A model generated the notes under the pieces. It ran no database searches. It was not told where the DNA came from and saw only the letters and a program-made list of their open reading frames with translations. Position numbers and translations under genes: made by a program. From the NCBI GenBank assembly GCA_019636285.1, contig JAHBXV010000017.1:62001-126000 (forward strand): DNA of 64,000 nt, read 5' to 3'. Position 1 is the first letter of the stretch, and the number at the start of each line of letters is the position of its first letter. Below, one piece after another: positions 44,236-52,589 of the stretch. This DNA comes from Planctomycetaceae bacterium (lineage in GTDB: Bacteria; Planctomycetota; Planctomycetia; Planctomycetales; Planctomycetaceae).

Positions 44236-45279
44236 ATGATTCACAACTGTGGGAAACTGCTCGCCTTCGCCGCTTTGACGTCTGGCATTCTCGTTGCCAC
44301 GTGCCTTGCCGAGAATCCCTCTGCCGAGGAGGCCGGATCGATTCCAGTGGGGTATTCGTGGTACGAATCCAAAAGGCCGCGTTCTGAAGAGGAGTTGTGG
44401 ACCGGTTTTCAACAAATGGTCGATGAATGCCAGGTCACCGACGAGCGGCTTTATCAGGCCTACAGAGCGATTACGGCTAACGGCGGTCGAATAGGTACGG
44501 GATCTCGCGCACTCATCAATGGAAAACCAAAACGCCTTTGGGAAGCCAGCAGTTTTGCCAATGATCTGGAAATCCCGACGACGCGAGAAGAGGACCGCTT
44601 CTATCTGGAGGAGTGCACAAGGTGCTTTCGCCGTTGCCTTCCGGCACTGGTTGATTTGCGGCCCCTGTATTGTTTGCGCACCTACCTGACGACTCCGTTG
44701 ACGGACCAAGAGATTGGGATGCTTTCCAAGATTGTGAGCGATCCGTACGTTATCGAGTTAGGTTTTGGGGGAGACGGATTCAACGACGCAACAGCCGCGA
44801 TCTTAAAAGAGCCTACCAGGCTCAGGGGACTGTGGCTCGTCAAAACGTCGATATCAGACGATACGTTACCGCTGATCGCCGCGCTCGATACTCTTCAAAC
44901 GGTCGATCTGTCTGGCAACAGCCTTTCTGGGCCAGCGATCCTGCACAACTTGAAGCATCTGTCGCTGACCAGTCTTGATCTGTCGCACACATTCATCGAA
45001 GACGACAGTCTTCACGTGTGTCAAGAGATGAAGCAGCTAGAAAGCCTTGGCCTGGCCGGGACGACAATATCGACCAAAGCGATCAGTCACCTGAGTCATC
45101 TGGAAAAGCTGCGATGGTTGGACGTGTCCGATACGTGTATCGACGACAGTAGCGTGGACCTTTTGATCCGTCACAGAAAGCTTCAAACACTCATCGTCGA
45201 CAAGCGAGCCTTGAGCGAGTCCGCGCGGGCGACGCTGCATAGGAGACTGCCGAAGTGTCATGTTTCGGAGAAGGAGTAG
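44236..45279 (+). CDS. Secreted leucine-rich repeat protein
   Basis: A 347-aa protein with a signal peptide (residues about 1-25, ending T-C-L-A). Residues about 195-340 are leucine-rich repeats of a regular 23-24 residue period: LQTVDLSGNSLSG, LTSLDLSHTFIEDDSL, LESLGLAGTTISTKAI and LRWLDVSDTCIDDSSV. LRR proteins of this type bind other proteins. Residues 25-190 show no known domain. It is the first gene of the accessory island and begins 68 bases after the inverted-repeat element. The DNA looks less GC-rich than the core genes, which suggests transfer. The partner and role are unknown. Confidence 0.78.
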   Translation: MIHNCGKLLAFAALTSGILVATCLAENPSAEEAGSIPVGYSWYESKRPRSEEELWTGFQQMVDECQVTDERLYQAYRAITANGGRIGTGSRALINGKPKRLWEASSFANDLEIPTTREEDRFYLEECTRCFRRCLPALVDLRPLYCLRTYLTTPLTDQEIGMLSKIVSDPYVIELGFGGDGFNDATAAILKEPTRLRGLWLVKTSISDDTLPLIAALDTLQTVDLSGNSLSGPAILHNLKHLSLTSLDLSHTFIEDDSLHVCQEMKQLESLGLAGTTISTKAISHLSHLEKLRWLDVSDTCIDDSSVDLLIRHRKLQTLIVDKRALSESARATLHRRLPKCHVSEKE

Positions 45280-45311
45280 CCGGCGCCACCCTTGGAGAGA
45301 AGAGGGGATCA

Positions 45312-45926
45312 ATGCCCGGCTTAGTCGATCCACGGAACAGTGGCCGCAGTCGCTGGTACAACAACTGGCCCGCGGTCATCCATGCGGTTGGACTGTTCGG
45401 AGTCGTCGCAATTCTGGCATGGGCACTCCAGCCTGGTGAGAGTCCTCAAGTGATCGAAGCATCGGCCTTCACCGAGGCGGATGCGATTTCAAGACTCTTG
45501 CAAAGGTTCGGAACCGATATTGCGCGCGCCCGAGTTCGATATACCGGCTCGACGGCGGCCGTGATGACCGACACATCCATGAAATACGGCCTCGGCAGAA
45601 CGCCATCGTCAGGTTTCTTTGAATTCACCGGCGAAGCGGAGTATTGGCCATCAAAGCCGTGCTGGACATGTCAAATCGCCGAGCGAAAGATGCCCGGCCG
45701 CCTCTGCGTCCCATTCCGCTCACCCCGTGGCGACATGCTGTTCGTCATTCTTTACGATGCACGTATTGAATTCAATCAAGTCGATTCACGGCAGACGATT
45801 AACAGGGACGGAGCATCCATTGACGACATCCTTGGTCAGTTTTCGGGGTTCGCTTGCGAAAACGTGACGACAGACCAGGGAAAAGGTCAAATGGTGAGGT
45901 CGATTATTAGTGGCTTGGTGCAATAA
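45312..45926 (+). CDS. Single-pass membrane protein of unknown function
   Basis: A 204-aa protein with one transmembrane helix at about residues 22-39 (VIHAVGLFGVVAILAWAL) and a soluble C-terminal domain presumably outside the cytoplasm. A CWTC pair (WPSKPCWTCQIAER) could be redox-active or metal-binding, but no thioredoxin fold is evident. An AGGGGATCA ribosome-binding region precedes the ATG at 45312. It follows the LRR gene by 32 bases and may share its transcript. I do not recognise a family. Confidence 0.6.
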   Translation: MPGLVDPRNSGRSRWYNNWPAVIHAVGLFGVVAILAWALQPGESPQVIEASAFTEADAISRLLQRFGTDIARARVRYTGSTAAVMTDTSMKYGLGRTPSSGFFEFTGEAEYWPSKPCWTCQIAERKMPGRLCVPFRSPRGDMLFVILYDARIEFNQVDSRQTINRDGASIDDILGQFSGFACENVTTDQGKGQMVRSIISGLVQ

Positions 45927-45969
45927 GAACGACTGGCCTTGCTTGGAAGAAATGGGATGAGTTATCGCG

Positions 45970-46422
45970 ATGGACAATCTCGTCTGGCATTACCGTCCCG
46001 TGCATGCTTCCGATTTCTTCATTCGTGCGGATCTTTCAGCCCACGGAATGCCTGGCCGTTTTGAACAGCTATGGGCGAACCGGGAAAAGGGCCGCGTCTT
46101 CCGAATCTGCTGCGTGCCTTTTTTTGCATACGGCATCGCTCTGCGGGACATGGTAGAAACCGACGACGAATTCACCTTTCAACGAATCGTGTCTAAAGGT
46201 GGCCACCGAACGCTGCGAGTTGCAGTAGCGAACAGAATCAATGAAGTTCATCTTCATGGAATTCTTCATGACTGGGTTGTGAAATCTGGTCTGCTACATG
46301 AATGGTATTCCGACGGCTACTTGGCAGTTGATTTGCCGCCTGAGATTGACGAGGCCAAGAATATCGAAACGCTCGACGATTTGGAGCGGAAGGGCGAGAT
46401 CTCAATGGAAGTGATCGACTGA
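45970..46422 (+). CDS. DUF4265 family protein
   Basis: A 150-aa soluble protein. The central segment FEQLWANREKGRVFRICCVP with FFAYGIALRDMVETDD is typical of DUF4265. Family members are small, widely scattered among bacteria and often sit in variable islands; their function has not been settled to my knowledge. The C terminus is acidic (DEAKNIETLDDLERKGE). It begins 43 bases after the membrane-protein gene and is convergent with the next gene. The island context suggests an immunity or defence role, but this is inference. Confidence 0.8.
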   Translation: MDNLVWHYRPVHASDFFIRADLSAHGMPGRFEQLWANREKGRVFRICCVPFFAYGIALRDMVETDDEFTFQRIVSKGGHRTLRVAVANRINEVHLHGILHDWVVKSGLLHEWYSDGYLAVDLPPEIDEAKNIETLDDLERKGEISMEVID

Positions 46423-46473
46423 AAGCATCGCTGGTTGCGCTCGCCACGCCGTCCAAACCGAAGTCACTCCCTC

Positions 46474-47130
46474 TCAGCTCCCCCAATACTCTTTCAGCCC
46501 CGCTTCAATCATTGGGTGTTGGAACTCCCGATGGGGATCGGACAGTTGCAGCAGGAGATACTCGCGCACGGCTTCGCGCTGAGCGGGAGAAAGGCCGTCG
46601 AATCGGGACATCATGCCGTCGTCCTGATACGTCAGAATGAACACGACGTCGCTGGAAGTTATCCGGCCTTCCAGTTCGGCGACCATGAATGCCGGAAGAT
46701 GGAACCGCATCCCTTCCGCGTCAAAATAGGAGAGGCTCGTACAACACCGATCGAGCTCCTCAACCGGAATGGCAGTCCAGTCCTGCTTTTCGTCGTCCGC
46801 GCGAAGCTTCGCGAGAGTCTCCGGACCGGCGTACTTATCGAGACCTTGTCCCTGCCGAAGACCAATTCCATCGCCGAGCGTCACCCCTTCGAAGGCGTTG
46901 CGAATCAGCTCCAGCACTCGGGCCTTCTGCAGGTTGAGCTTCCGGCGGTCCGCGGGAAAAACCTCAATGAAGCCGCGGGCTTCCAGGTCAACCCAGGTCT
47001 GCTGCCAGATCTCCGGCTCCAGAATGGTCTCGACCCCGTCGACGACGAGCCATGCGAGATCCGCCTCGCGAAACCATTCGACCCGTTCAACTCGGCCGTC
47101 AATCTCGCGGGTGAAGACGATCTTATTCAT
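46474..47130 (-). CDS. DUF6714-like protein
   Basis: A 218-aa soluble protein beginning MNKIVFTREIDGRVERVEWF. The C-terminal 130 residues (LIRNAFEGVTLGDGIGL and later QHPMIEAGLKEYWGS) resemble DUF6714, a planctomycete-rich family of unknown function. The open frame extends upstream to 47214, but those codons come from the GGGTGGCCCC repeat, so the start was set at 47130. It is the only minus-strand gene in the island. The family assignment is from general pattern and should be treated as moderate. There is no signal or membrane segment. Confidence 0.7.
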   Translation of the reverse strand: MNKIVFTREIDGRVERVEWFREADLAWLVVDGVETILEPEIWQQTWVDLEARGFIEVFPADRRKLNLQKARVLELIRNAFEGVTLGDGIGLRQGQGLDKYAGPETLAKLRADDEKQDWTAIPVEELDRCCTSLSYFDAEGMRFHLPAFMVAELEGRITSSDVVFILTYQDDGMMSRFDGLSPAQREAVREYLLLQLSDPHREFQHPMIEAGLKEYWGS

Positions 47131-47157
47131 GCTCTTCACCTCGACGGTGAGCAGAAG

Positions 47158-47274
47158 GGGTGGCCCCGGTTGCTCCGCAACCGGGGGGCCGTCAGGCCAC
47201 AGAGGTTCTCCCACACTTTGTCAAATCGCCGATTTGATCGTATCCTCACGGAACTTCGCGCGGAAGACCACCAC
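47158..47274. repeat. GGGTGGCCCCGG element 2 (117-bp direct repeat, left copy)
   Basis: A 117-bp block that recurs at 47936-48052 with only three differences, in the same orientation and 778 bp apart. The two copies bracket the SUKH gene. The first 50 or so bases also match element 1 at 43973. It lies between the divergent DUF6714-like gene and the SUKH gene. Confidence 0.85.
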
Positions 47275-47433
47275 ATGCTTATGCTCTTAACTTCGCCGTT
47301 GATTAGCCGTTTCCATATAGGCACAACGCGATCACGAGCTTCTCGGTCCTTTCGTCCTCTGCGTTACGGGGCAACGGAGCCACTGACTGTCATTCGTCGA
47401 AAACAATTCACAAGGCCTGGAAACGGGGGAGCA

Positions 47434-47925
47434 GTGGAAACAATCGCATCTCTTTACTCACGCTGCTGCACGCATCGTTTTCCGTCCGTAGCGCGTGACG
47501 AAATCGATCGTCTCGAAAGTCAGATTGGCAGAAGTCTTCCCGGGGACTATCGAAAGTTTCTTCTTGAATTCAATGGCGGGGTGTTCAGGGGAGCGACAAT
47601 CAATCTCCCTGAGCCGCTGACGGTCGAATGGAGAGATGGGCCTGTGACTCACACCGAGGACGAGCTGGATTGCCTTTATGGACTCCGCGCCCCGTTTGAT
47701 TTTGCGATTCTAGAAAGTCCGTCGAATTTGACGCTCCTTGAACAAGGAGATCCCATCGAGTTGCTTCCGATGGGTTACACCGCATGCGGTTCCCTGCTGT
47801 TGCTGGGCTTGGATCCGGATATTGAAGGGTCGATCCTGATCAAGTTTCCCAGCGATCAGAATGCCTTCGAAATCGCGGACGGAATCGAGTCGTTCTTCGA
47901 CCTGCTATCGGTGGATGAGGAATGA
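47434..47925 (+). CDS. SMI1/KNR4 (SUKH) family protein
   Basis: A 163-aa soluble protein with the SUKH fold: EIDRLESQIGRSLPGDYRKF, then LLEFNGGVF, and later LLPMGYTACGSLLLLGLDP and a FFDLLSVDEE end. SUKH proteins are known immunity proteins that neutralise polymorphic toxins, often nucleases or deaminases. No toxin gene is seen nearby. The start is probably the GTG at 47434, with GGGGGAGCA directly upstream; the open frame continues far back without coding character. It is flanked on both sides by the 117-bp repeat, so it has the look of a movable cassette. Confidence 0.83.
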   Translation: METIASLYSRCCTHRFPSVARDEIDRLESQIGRSLPGDYRKFLLEFNGGVFRGATINLPEPLTVEWRDGPVTHTEDELDCLYGLRAPFDFAILESPSNLTLLEQGDPIELLPMGYTACGSLLLLGLDPDIEGSILIKFPSDQNAFEIADGIESFFDLLSVDEE

Positions 47926-47935
47926 CACTTCGAAT

Positions 47936-48105
47936 GGGTGGCCCCGGTTGCTCCGCAACCGGGGGGCCGTCAGGCCACAGAGGTTCTCCCACACTTTGTC
48001 AAATCGCCGAGTGGATCGTATCCTCACGGAACTTCGCGCGGAATACCACCACGCCCGTGCGGCCGTTTTTCAGCTCCCAAACGGTTGCGTAGCAATTGGG
48101 ACCGC
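47936..48105. repeat. GGGTGGCCCCGG element 3 (117-bp direct repeat, right copy, plus inverted end)
   Basis: Positions 47936-48052 repeat 47158-47274 with three changes. After them, CCCAAACGGTTGCGTAGCAA (from about 48077) is a degenerate inverted complement of the left end, so this copy keeps both ends, as element 1 does. It sits 10 bases after the SUKH stop and just before the 83-aa gene. Confidence 0.8.
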
Positions 48106-48147
48106 GTGGCGAGTTCCCTCATGAAAAAAGCGAGACGGGGAACGCCA

Positions 48148-48399
48148 ATGAGCAAAGAGATCAGCGTCAAAGAGGCCTATCTTGCGATGTATTCGTTCCT
48201 GGATGAGCTGTACTCGAAGTATGGCTACGAACAGCTTGGCGGCTTGCTCGGGGGCATGAGCCTGCTTCCTGATGGCTCAACAGCCGATGAAGCCATCTGG
48301 CATGACTGGCTCAGATGCATTGAAAAGGCGAAAGCCGGTCAGATCGACGCGGAATTACGGCTCAATAGGCACGACGGAGCCAATCCCAATCGACCATAA
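48148..48399 (+). CDS. 83-aa conserved-looking protein
   Basis: A small soluble protein beginning MSKEISVKEAYLAMYSFLDE, with LGGLLGGMSLLPDGSTADEA and a W-x-D-W-L segment. The pattern is helical, and I have the impression of a small family that occurs in immunity-gene islands, but I cannot name it. The ATG at 48148 has ACGGGGA upstream; an in-frame ATG at 48121 is possible. It follows the third repeat element by about 40 bases and closes the accessory island. Function unknown. Confidence 0.6.
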   Translation: MSKEISVKEAYLAMYSFLDELYSKYGYEQLGGLLGGMSLLPDGSTADEAIWHDWLRCIEKAKAGQIDAELRLNRHDGANPNRP

Positions 48400-48475
48400 T
48401 CTTGCCTGGTGAGCGGACGAATCGTCCCAGTTCCACTCCCTGTGGCAACGTCCGACTTTGCAAGACGACACGGCG

Positions 48476-48892
48476 CTACCGCGCGCTCGCCAACCGCTCA
48501 AACCCCATCACCGATCCCGACTTTCCCGCAGACGCTTCCGGGTTCGGGTCCATCTCCGCGTATTGTTCCGCGCAGTGGCGGCAGCGGGAGAGGTGGCGGT
48601 CGACGGCTTCCCGCTTTTCCTCGCTCAGGCGTCGGGCCAGATAGTCCGGCGCGAGGTCCAGGCATTCGGGGCAGCTGATCTTCGCGACGTTATCGACAGC
48701 ACCTGCCGGAGCCACGCTTCGCGGGACCAGCCAGACGGCGGCGACAAGGACGGCGACCAGTCCCGTACCGGCTGCCACGCGAGCCACGCGACGGCGAGTC
48801 GTCTTCCAGCGAAGACGCGTCGACAGGTCGCTCAGGCACCCCACGGGGCAGCGGGACCATTCGTTCGGCGTTTCGGGAGTTGGCTCGGTCAT
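48476..48892 (-). CDS. Membrane protein with zinc-finger (anti-sigma-like) domain
   Basis: A 138-aa protein with a transmembrane helix at about residues 41-57 (AAGTGLVAVLVAAVWLV). After it comes a zf-HC2-like motif: CPECLDLAPDYLARRLSEEK, followed by H-L-S-R-C-R-H-C. In zinc-binding anti-sigma factors the H-x3-C-x2-C set binds zinc and lies before the membrane helix. Here the order is reversed, so the zinc site would be on the other side of the membrane or the topology is inverted. No ECF sigma gene is adjacent. It is divergent from the Crp-type regulator, with about 245 bases between. Confidence 0.65.
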   Translation of the reverse strand: MTEPTPETPNEWSRCPVGCLSDLSTRLRWKTTRRRVARVAAGTGLVAVLVAAVWLVPRSVAPAGAVDNVAKISCPECLDLAPDYLARRLSEEKREAVDRHLSRCRHCAEQYAEMDPNPEASAGKSGSVMGFERLASAR

Positions 48893-49137
48893 GGAACAGT
48901 TCGATCGTCAGAAACGGAGAAGATTCTCGCCAGATATCGCGTGATGCGGGAAGTATCGACGCCGCTTCGGGCCGGAACTGTAAGCCGTCCCACAAAATCT
49001 GGTGTTTGTTCGACGAACGTCGGAAATTCCGGGGGGCGTCGATCCCGGAATAGACATTTCATCGCGTATCGTCAAGATAGATGGGTCGTCGCCGGCGCGG
49101 GATTTCCGTCGGCGTGGACCGCCGGGCGGATCGCTTC

Positions 49138-49818
49138 ATGGATCGACTCTGGTTCTTCAAACGGTGCTCGCTGTTCGAACAGCTCGATTCCTCCGAATTG
49201 GGGGAACTGGAGCGCGTGTCGCGGGTCCGTACATTCACGCGTCGCGAAGCCATCTACGCCCCGCGAGACGAAGCCGACAGCGTGCTGCTGGTCGCCCTGG
49301 GCCGCGTCAAAATCTATCACCTGACGGCTGACGGGAAAGAGACCGTCATGGGCTTCATCGACGTCGGCGAAATCTTCGGAGAGCTGTCGGCAATCGACGG
49401 CGTGGCCCGCGAGGAATTCGCCGAGGCGATGGAAGCGACGCGCGTGGTGGCCATCCCCCGCCGCGACTTCTCCCGACTGCTCGAACGCCGGCCCGAACTG
49501 TCGCTGAAGCTCACCAGACTGATCGGCCTGCGCCGCCGGCAGATCGAACGCCGACTGAAGTCGATGCTCTTCCAGTCCCACCGCGAACGCCTGCTGGGGC
49601 TCCTGGTCGAACTCGGCGAGAAATACGGCCAGACGTCGGAATGCGGGACGCTGCTGTCGATCCGCCTGTCGCACCAGGAATTGGCGAGCATCATCGGCAG
49701 CACCCGCGAAACGATCACCCTGCTGCTGGGAGCCTTCCAGAACGAAGGCATCCTCCGCGTCATCCGCCGCCGCATCTGCATCCGCAACCTGGCCAGCTTG
49801 CAGGCGATGCAGTCGTAG
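49138..49818 (+). CDS. Crp/Fnr family transcriptional regulator
   Basis: A 226-aa cytosolic regulator. The N-terminal cyclic-nucleotide-binding-type beta roll (about residues 8-120) includes GKETVMGFIDVGEIFGELSA. The C-terminal winged helix (about 145-215) carries LSHQELASIIGSTRETITLL as the recognition part. The ligand is unknown; the FNR set of N-terminal cysteines for an iron-sulfur cluster is not present. The start at 49138 gives the usual family length; the frame also has an ATG at 49081 with an Arg-rich extension. It is divergent from the zinc-finger membrane gene, whose promoter it might control. Confidence 0.88.
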   Translation: MDRLWFFKRCSLFEQLDSSELGELERVSRVRTFTRREAIYAPRDEADSVLLVALGRVKIYHLTADGKETVMGFIDVGEIFGELSAIDGVAREEFAEAMEATRVVAIPRRDFSRLLERRPELSLKLTRLIGLRRRQIERRLKSMLFQSHRERLLGLLVELGEKYGQTSECGTLLSIRLSHQELASIIGSTRETITLLLGAFQNEGILRVIRRRICIRNLASLQAMQS

Positions 49819-49855
49819 GTAATGCAACGCCGAGAACTCAGTAATCCAAAAAACA

Positions 49856-49894
49856 AAAAACCTCCCTCTCCCCAGGCGATCGGGGAGAAGGAGG
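49856..49894 (-). terminator. Terminator of the Pro/Ala-rich protein gene
   Basis: On the minus strand the stem CCTCCTTCTCCCC (49894-49882) pairs with GGGGAGAGGGAGG (49873-49861), with one internal mismatch area and an 8-base loop. It is followed by TTTTTTG and a further T-run. It lies 43 bases after the stop of the gene at 49938. Confidence 0.75.
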
Positions 49895-49937
49895 TGAGGC
49901 TCGATTCAGACGTGGGATTCCGAATCGGCTGATCCCT

Positions 49938-52127
49938 CTAATCTTCGTCGATGCCGACGGCGAATTCGACCGGATTGGAGACGAACTCGTCGTGCGAGGC
50001 CTGGCTGCCGAACAGGTAGAGTCGGCCGCGGAACCAGGCCGCGTGGTCGAGCGTTCCTTCGACAACGTCTTTGTCACGGGCCAGCGACACCACGTCAGCC
50101 CCATAGGCAGCCGGGGCGTAACGGGCCGGGTTGGCTTCGAACCGGAGCTTGGCATCGGCCGACGCGAAGTGATACTTCTGGCCGCGATAGGCCGATTCGA
50201 ACTGCGTCTGGGCGTCGCGGAGTTCGCGCTGGTCCCGCAGTGTCACCGGACAGAATCCCTTCAGGCCCGTCATGCCATCGCGTTCACGAATCCGTCGCAT
50301 CTTTTCGTCGGCTTCCGAAGGCGCTGCCTTGGCCACGGGAGCCGCGTTCGCCGCCGGTGTCTGCGGCAAGAGGGCAGGGGCGCCGTTGGTGGTTCGTGCG
50401 GGCTTTTCCGCAACCGCGGCCTTGGCGGGCGACGGTGCGAAGGGATCGTCCAAGGTTGGTGCCGCCAAGGCTGGAGCAGCCGCGGCCGGTTCCTTTTTCG
50501 GCTCCGGTTCGATCGGCTGGCTGGCGAACGGGTCTTCGGCAAACGGATCGGCGGCGGGTTCGGTCTTGGCCGTCGCGGCAGCTTCGGCCTCCAGTGGAGG
50601 AAGCTCGAGGCGCGGCGCTCCCGGAGCCTCCAGGATTGGCTGTTCCGTCGTTGCGGGAGCCTTGGCCTGCGCGGTCTCGGCGGGAGCCGCTGCCTCTTCC
50701 ATGGTCATGTCGACGTCGTCGGCTTCGTCGAGTGCCAGACCCGTAAAGGGTGTCTCTTTCTGAACACCGTCGGCGGCAGCTTCCGACATTTCCGGGAAGG
50801 CATTCGCCAGATCGAATGGATCAGCTTCCGGCGACTTCGTCTCGGCCGTGCCGGCCACGTCTAGCCCATTTGTCGCAGGTGCGGCCGGTTCCGGGACGAA
50901 CGCCGGTGCGTCGTCAGCAACGGGCGGCAGCATGGGCAGTCCCGGAGCCGAACGAGCCGTCGCAATCCCAGGAGCAGCCTGCGGTGTCGCCGGGGCGGCC
51001 GCCGGTTGCGGAGCAGGCGGTAAAGCCAGCGAAGGTCCGTTCGCGGGGGCCTGCGTCGCTGTTGCCACGGGCTGCTGTGTGACGGGCTGCTGCGGCGCCG
51101 GTGAAATCACCGGCTGTTGCACAGGCGCGGCTTCGACGCGCGGAGTCGTCGTCGCGGCGAACTGCGGCGCGCCCCCCGTCGGTGACGGAGGAACTCCGTA
51201 CGCGTCGAGAACATTCGTCACGATGGGCGTTGCCGATGGTACCGCCGAGATCATCGCCGGCGGAGCCGATTGCGGCGCGGCCGGCATCATGCGCGCCGGG
51301 GCCTCATCCTCGCCCGGTGCGGGAGGAACCATTCCTTGGGTCCGCGCATAGTCCGGCGGAGTCGGAGCGACGTTCGTCGGTGCATAAGGCTGAGCCGGCT
51401 GAGCGGACTTGCCGCCCACCAGCTTCTTGAAGAACCCGGTGACCGGGTTTCCCTTCGGCGCGGGTTGCGGCATCCCCGTGTATTGGGGCTGCTGATTGTA
51501 TTGCGGTTGCTGATAGCTGGGCTGCGCCATCGACGCCGGGTACGTCTGGTACGCGGGTGCCTGGGCTGGCTGACCCTGGGGCTGATAGTAGCCGTTCGAT
51601 CCCGGCGGCACGCGCATGCCCGGAGCCACTGCGTTTCCGTACTGGGCCGAGGGGCGCGGCATGCCAGCCGGCGTGGCACCGGGACGGGCATACTGCTGCG
51701 GCGGACGTGGCCCCGAGGGTACCTGTCCCGGCTGCGGCGCGTATCCCGGTCGCTGCTGTTGCATGGGTTGGTAGTTGGGCGTCATCGGTCGGCCACCCGC
51801 TTGCGGAGCCTGGTAGACAGGCTGGTTGGCCGGGGCCTGGCCGCCGGGCGATTGCAGGTATTCGGGGACTTCGCGACCGTCCTGGCGATAGAGCATCTCC
51901 AGTTGACGGCTGATATCGCTATTGGCGGGCGCGGTCCCCTGAACTTGGCTGACCGATCCGCCCGTGGGAACCGGCTTCAGTTGCGGCTGCACGCCACCCT
52001 GGAGGACCGGCGTCAACATCGGCGCGGGCTGCGCGTCGAGAAGCCCGTTCCACATGCCCGCCTGACCGATCACGCCGATCGCGACCGATCGCCACAGCCA
52101 CGTTCGCCGGTAGTTTGGACCAAACAT
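49938..52127 (-). CDS. Large Pro/Ala/Gln-rich exported protein with YHS-like C terminus
   Basis: A 729-aa protein. The N terminus (MFGPNYRRTWLWRSVAIGVI) looks like a signal peptide. Residues about 30-610 are low complexity, rich in Pro, Ala, Gln, Gly and Tyr, with QPQYNQQPQYTGMPQ-like stretches and no defined fold. The last 110 residues are a structured domain (GLKGFCPVTLRDQRELRDA then YHFASADAKLRFEANPARYAP) that resembles two copies of a YHS-type metal-binding motif. The start at 52127 has AAGGAGC upstream; the frame above it is not protein-like. A terminator follows. Possibly a cell-surface or envelope protein; function unknown. Confidence 0.72.
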   Translation of the reverse strand: MFGPNYRRTWLWRSVAIGVIGQAGMWNGLLDAQPAPMLTPVLQGGVQPQLKPVPTGGSVSQVQGTAPANSDISRQLEMLYRQDGREVPEYLQSPGGQAPANQPVYQAPQAGGRPMTPNYQPMQQQRPGYAPQPGQVPSGPRPPQQYARPGATPAGMPRPSAQYGNAVAPGMRVPPGSNGYYQPQGQPAQAPAYQTYPASMAQPSYQQPQYNQQPQYTGMPQPAPKGNPVTGFFKKLVGGKSAQPAQPYAPTNVAPTPPDYARTQGMVPPAPGEDEAPARMMPAAPQSAPPAMISAVPSATPIVTNVLDAYGVPPSPTGGAPQFAATTTPRVEAAPVQQPVISPAPQQPVTQQPVATATQAPANGPSLALPPAPQPAAAPATPQAAPGIATARSAPGLPMLPPVADDAPAFVPEPAAPATNGLDVAGTAETKSPEADPFDLANAFPEMSEAAADGVQKETPFTGLALDEADDVDMTMEEAAAPAETAQAKAPATTEQPILEAPGAPRLELPPLEAEAAATAKTEPAADPFAEDPFASQPIEPEPKKEPAAAAPALAAPTLDDPFAPSPAKAAVAEKPARTTNGAPALLPQTPAANAAPVAKAAPSEADEKMRRIRERDGMTGLKGFCPVTLRDQRELRDAQTQFESAYRGQKYHFASADAKLRFEANPARYAPAAYGADVVSLARDKDVVEGTLDHAAWFRGRLYLFGSQASHDEFVSNPVEFAVGIDED

Positions 52128-52589
52128 CGAAGTTGCTCCTTGATCTCGCTGACATCGGATCAATCCGATGCAGGGAAGCGTCCGGCGTCCCACGCGCCCC
52201 GCTTCCGATTTGTCACCTGATCGCGCTCGGTGCCCCGGTGATCTGTCCGGCGGCAGGCCAAGGCCGACTGTCCGCCCGGTGAGGGTCACCCGGAGGCTTC
52301 AGCCCGCAGGTAAGTGATCGACTTACCGGTTGTGCCGGGTACGACGGTTCCAACGCCCGCATCGCGGAAAAAACCGGCTCGACCGATTCGCCCGGTACGA
52401 AAGGAATACCCCGCAGACCGGCCGTAATTCCCCCGGTTTAACACGAGGGGCGAATGAGGCGGCCGAGTCGCGGTCGCTGGACGCCATCCGCGCTCGCCGG
52501 ATAACCTCGCTCCAGCGATCGTAACTGCCAGTGACACTTGGCTTCGCGGTACGCTCGACTTGTTTTGACAGTGCCCCAAGAGGTTCGAC
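52128..52589. other. Intergenic gap with divergent promoters
   Basis: About 460 bp between the Pro/Ala-rich protein gene (minus) and the short sppA gene (plus), so promoters for both must lie here. No palindromic repeat of the families seen elsewhere, no RNA gene and no coding-like frame were found. Confidence 0.45.

Noticed and set aside
47131-47214. Upstream extension of the DUF6714-like gene
   Set aside because: The codons are a translation of the GGGTGGCCCC repeat, not of conserved protein.
46435-47433. N-terminal 333 codons of a long plus-strand frame ending in the SUKH gene
   Set aside because: They run antisense through the DUF6714-like gene and through the repeat element. The real protein starts at the GTG with a ribosome-binding site at 47434.
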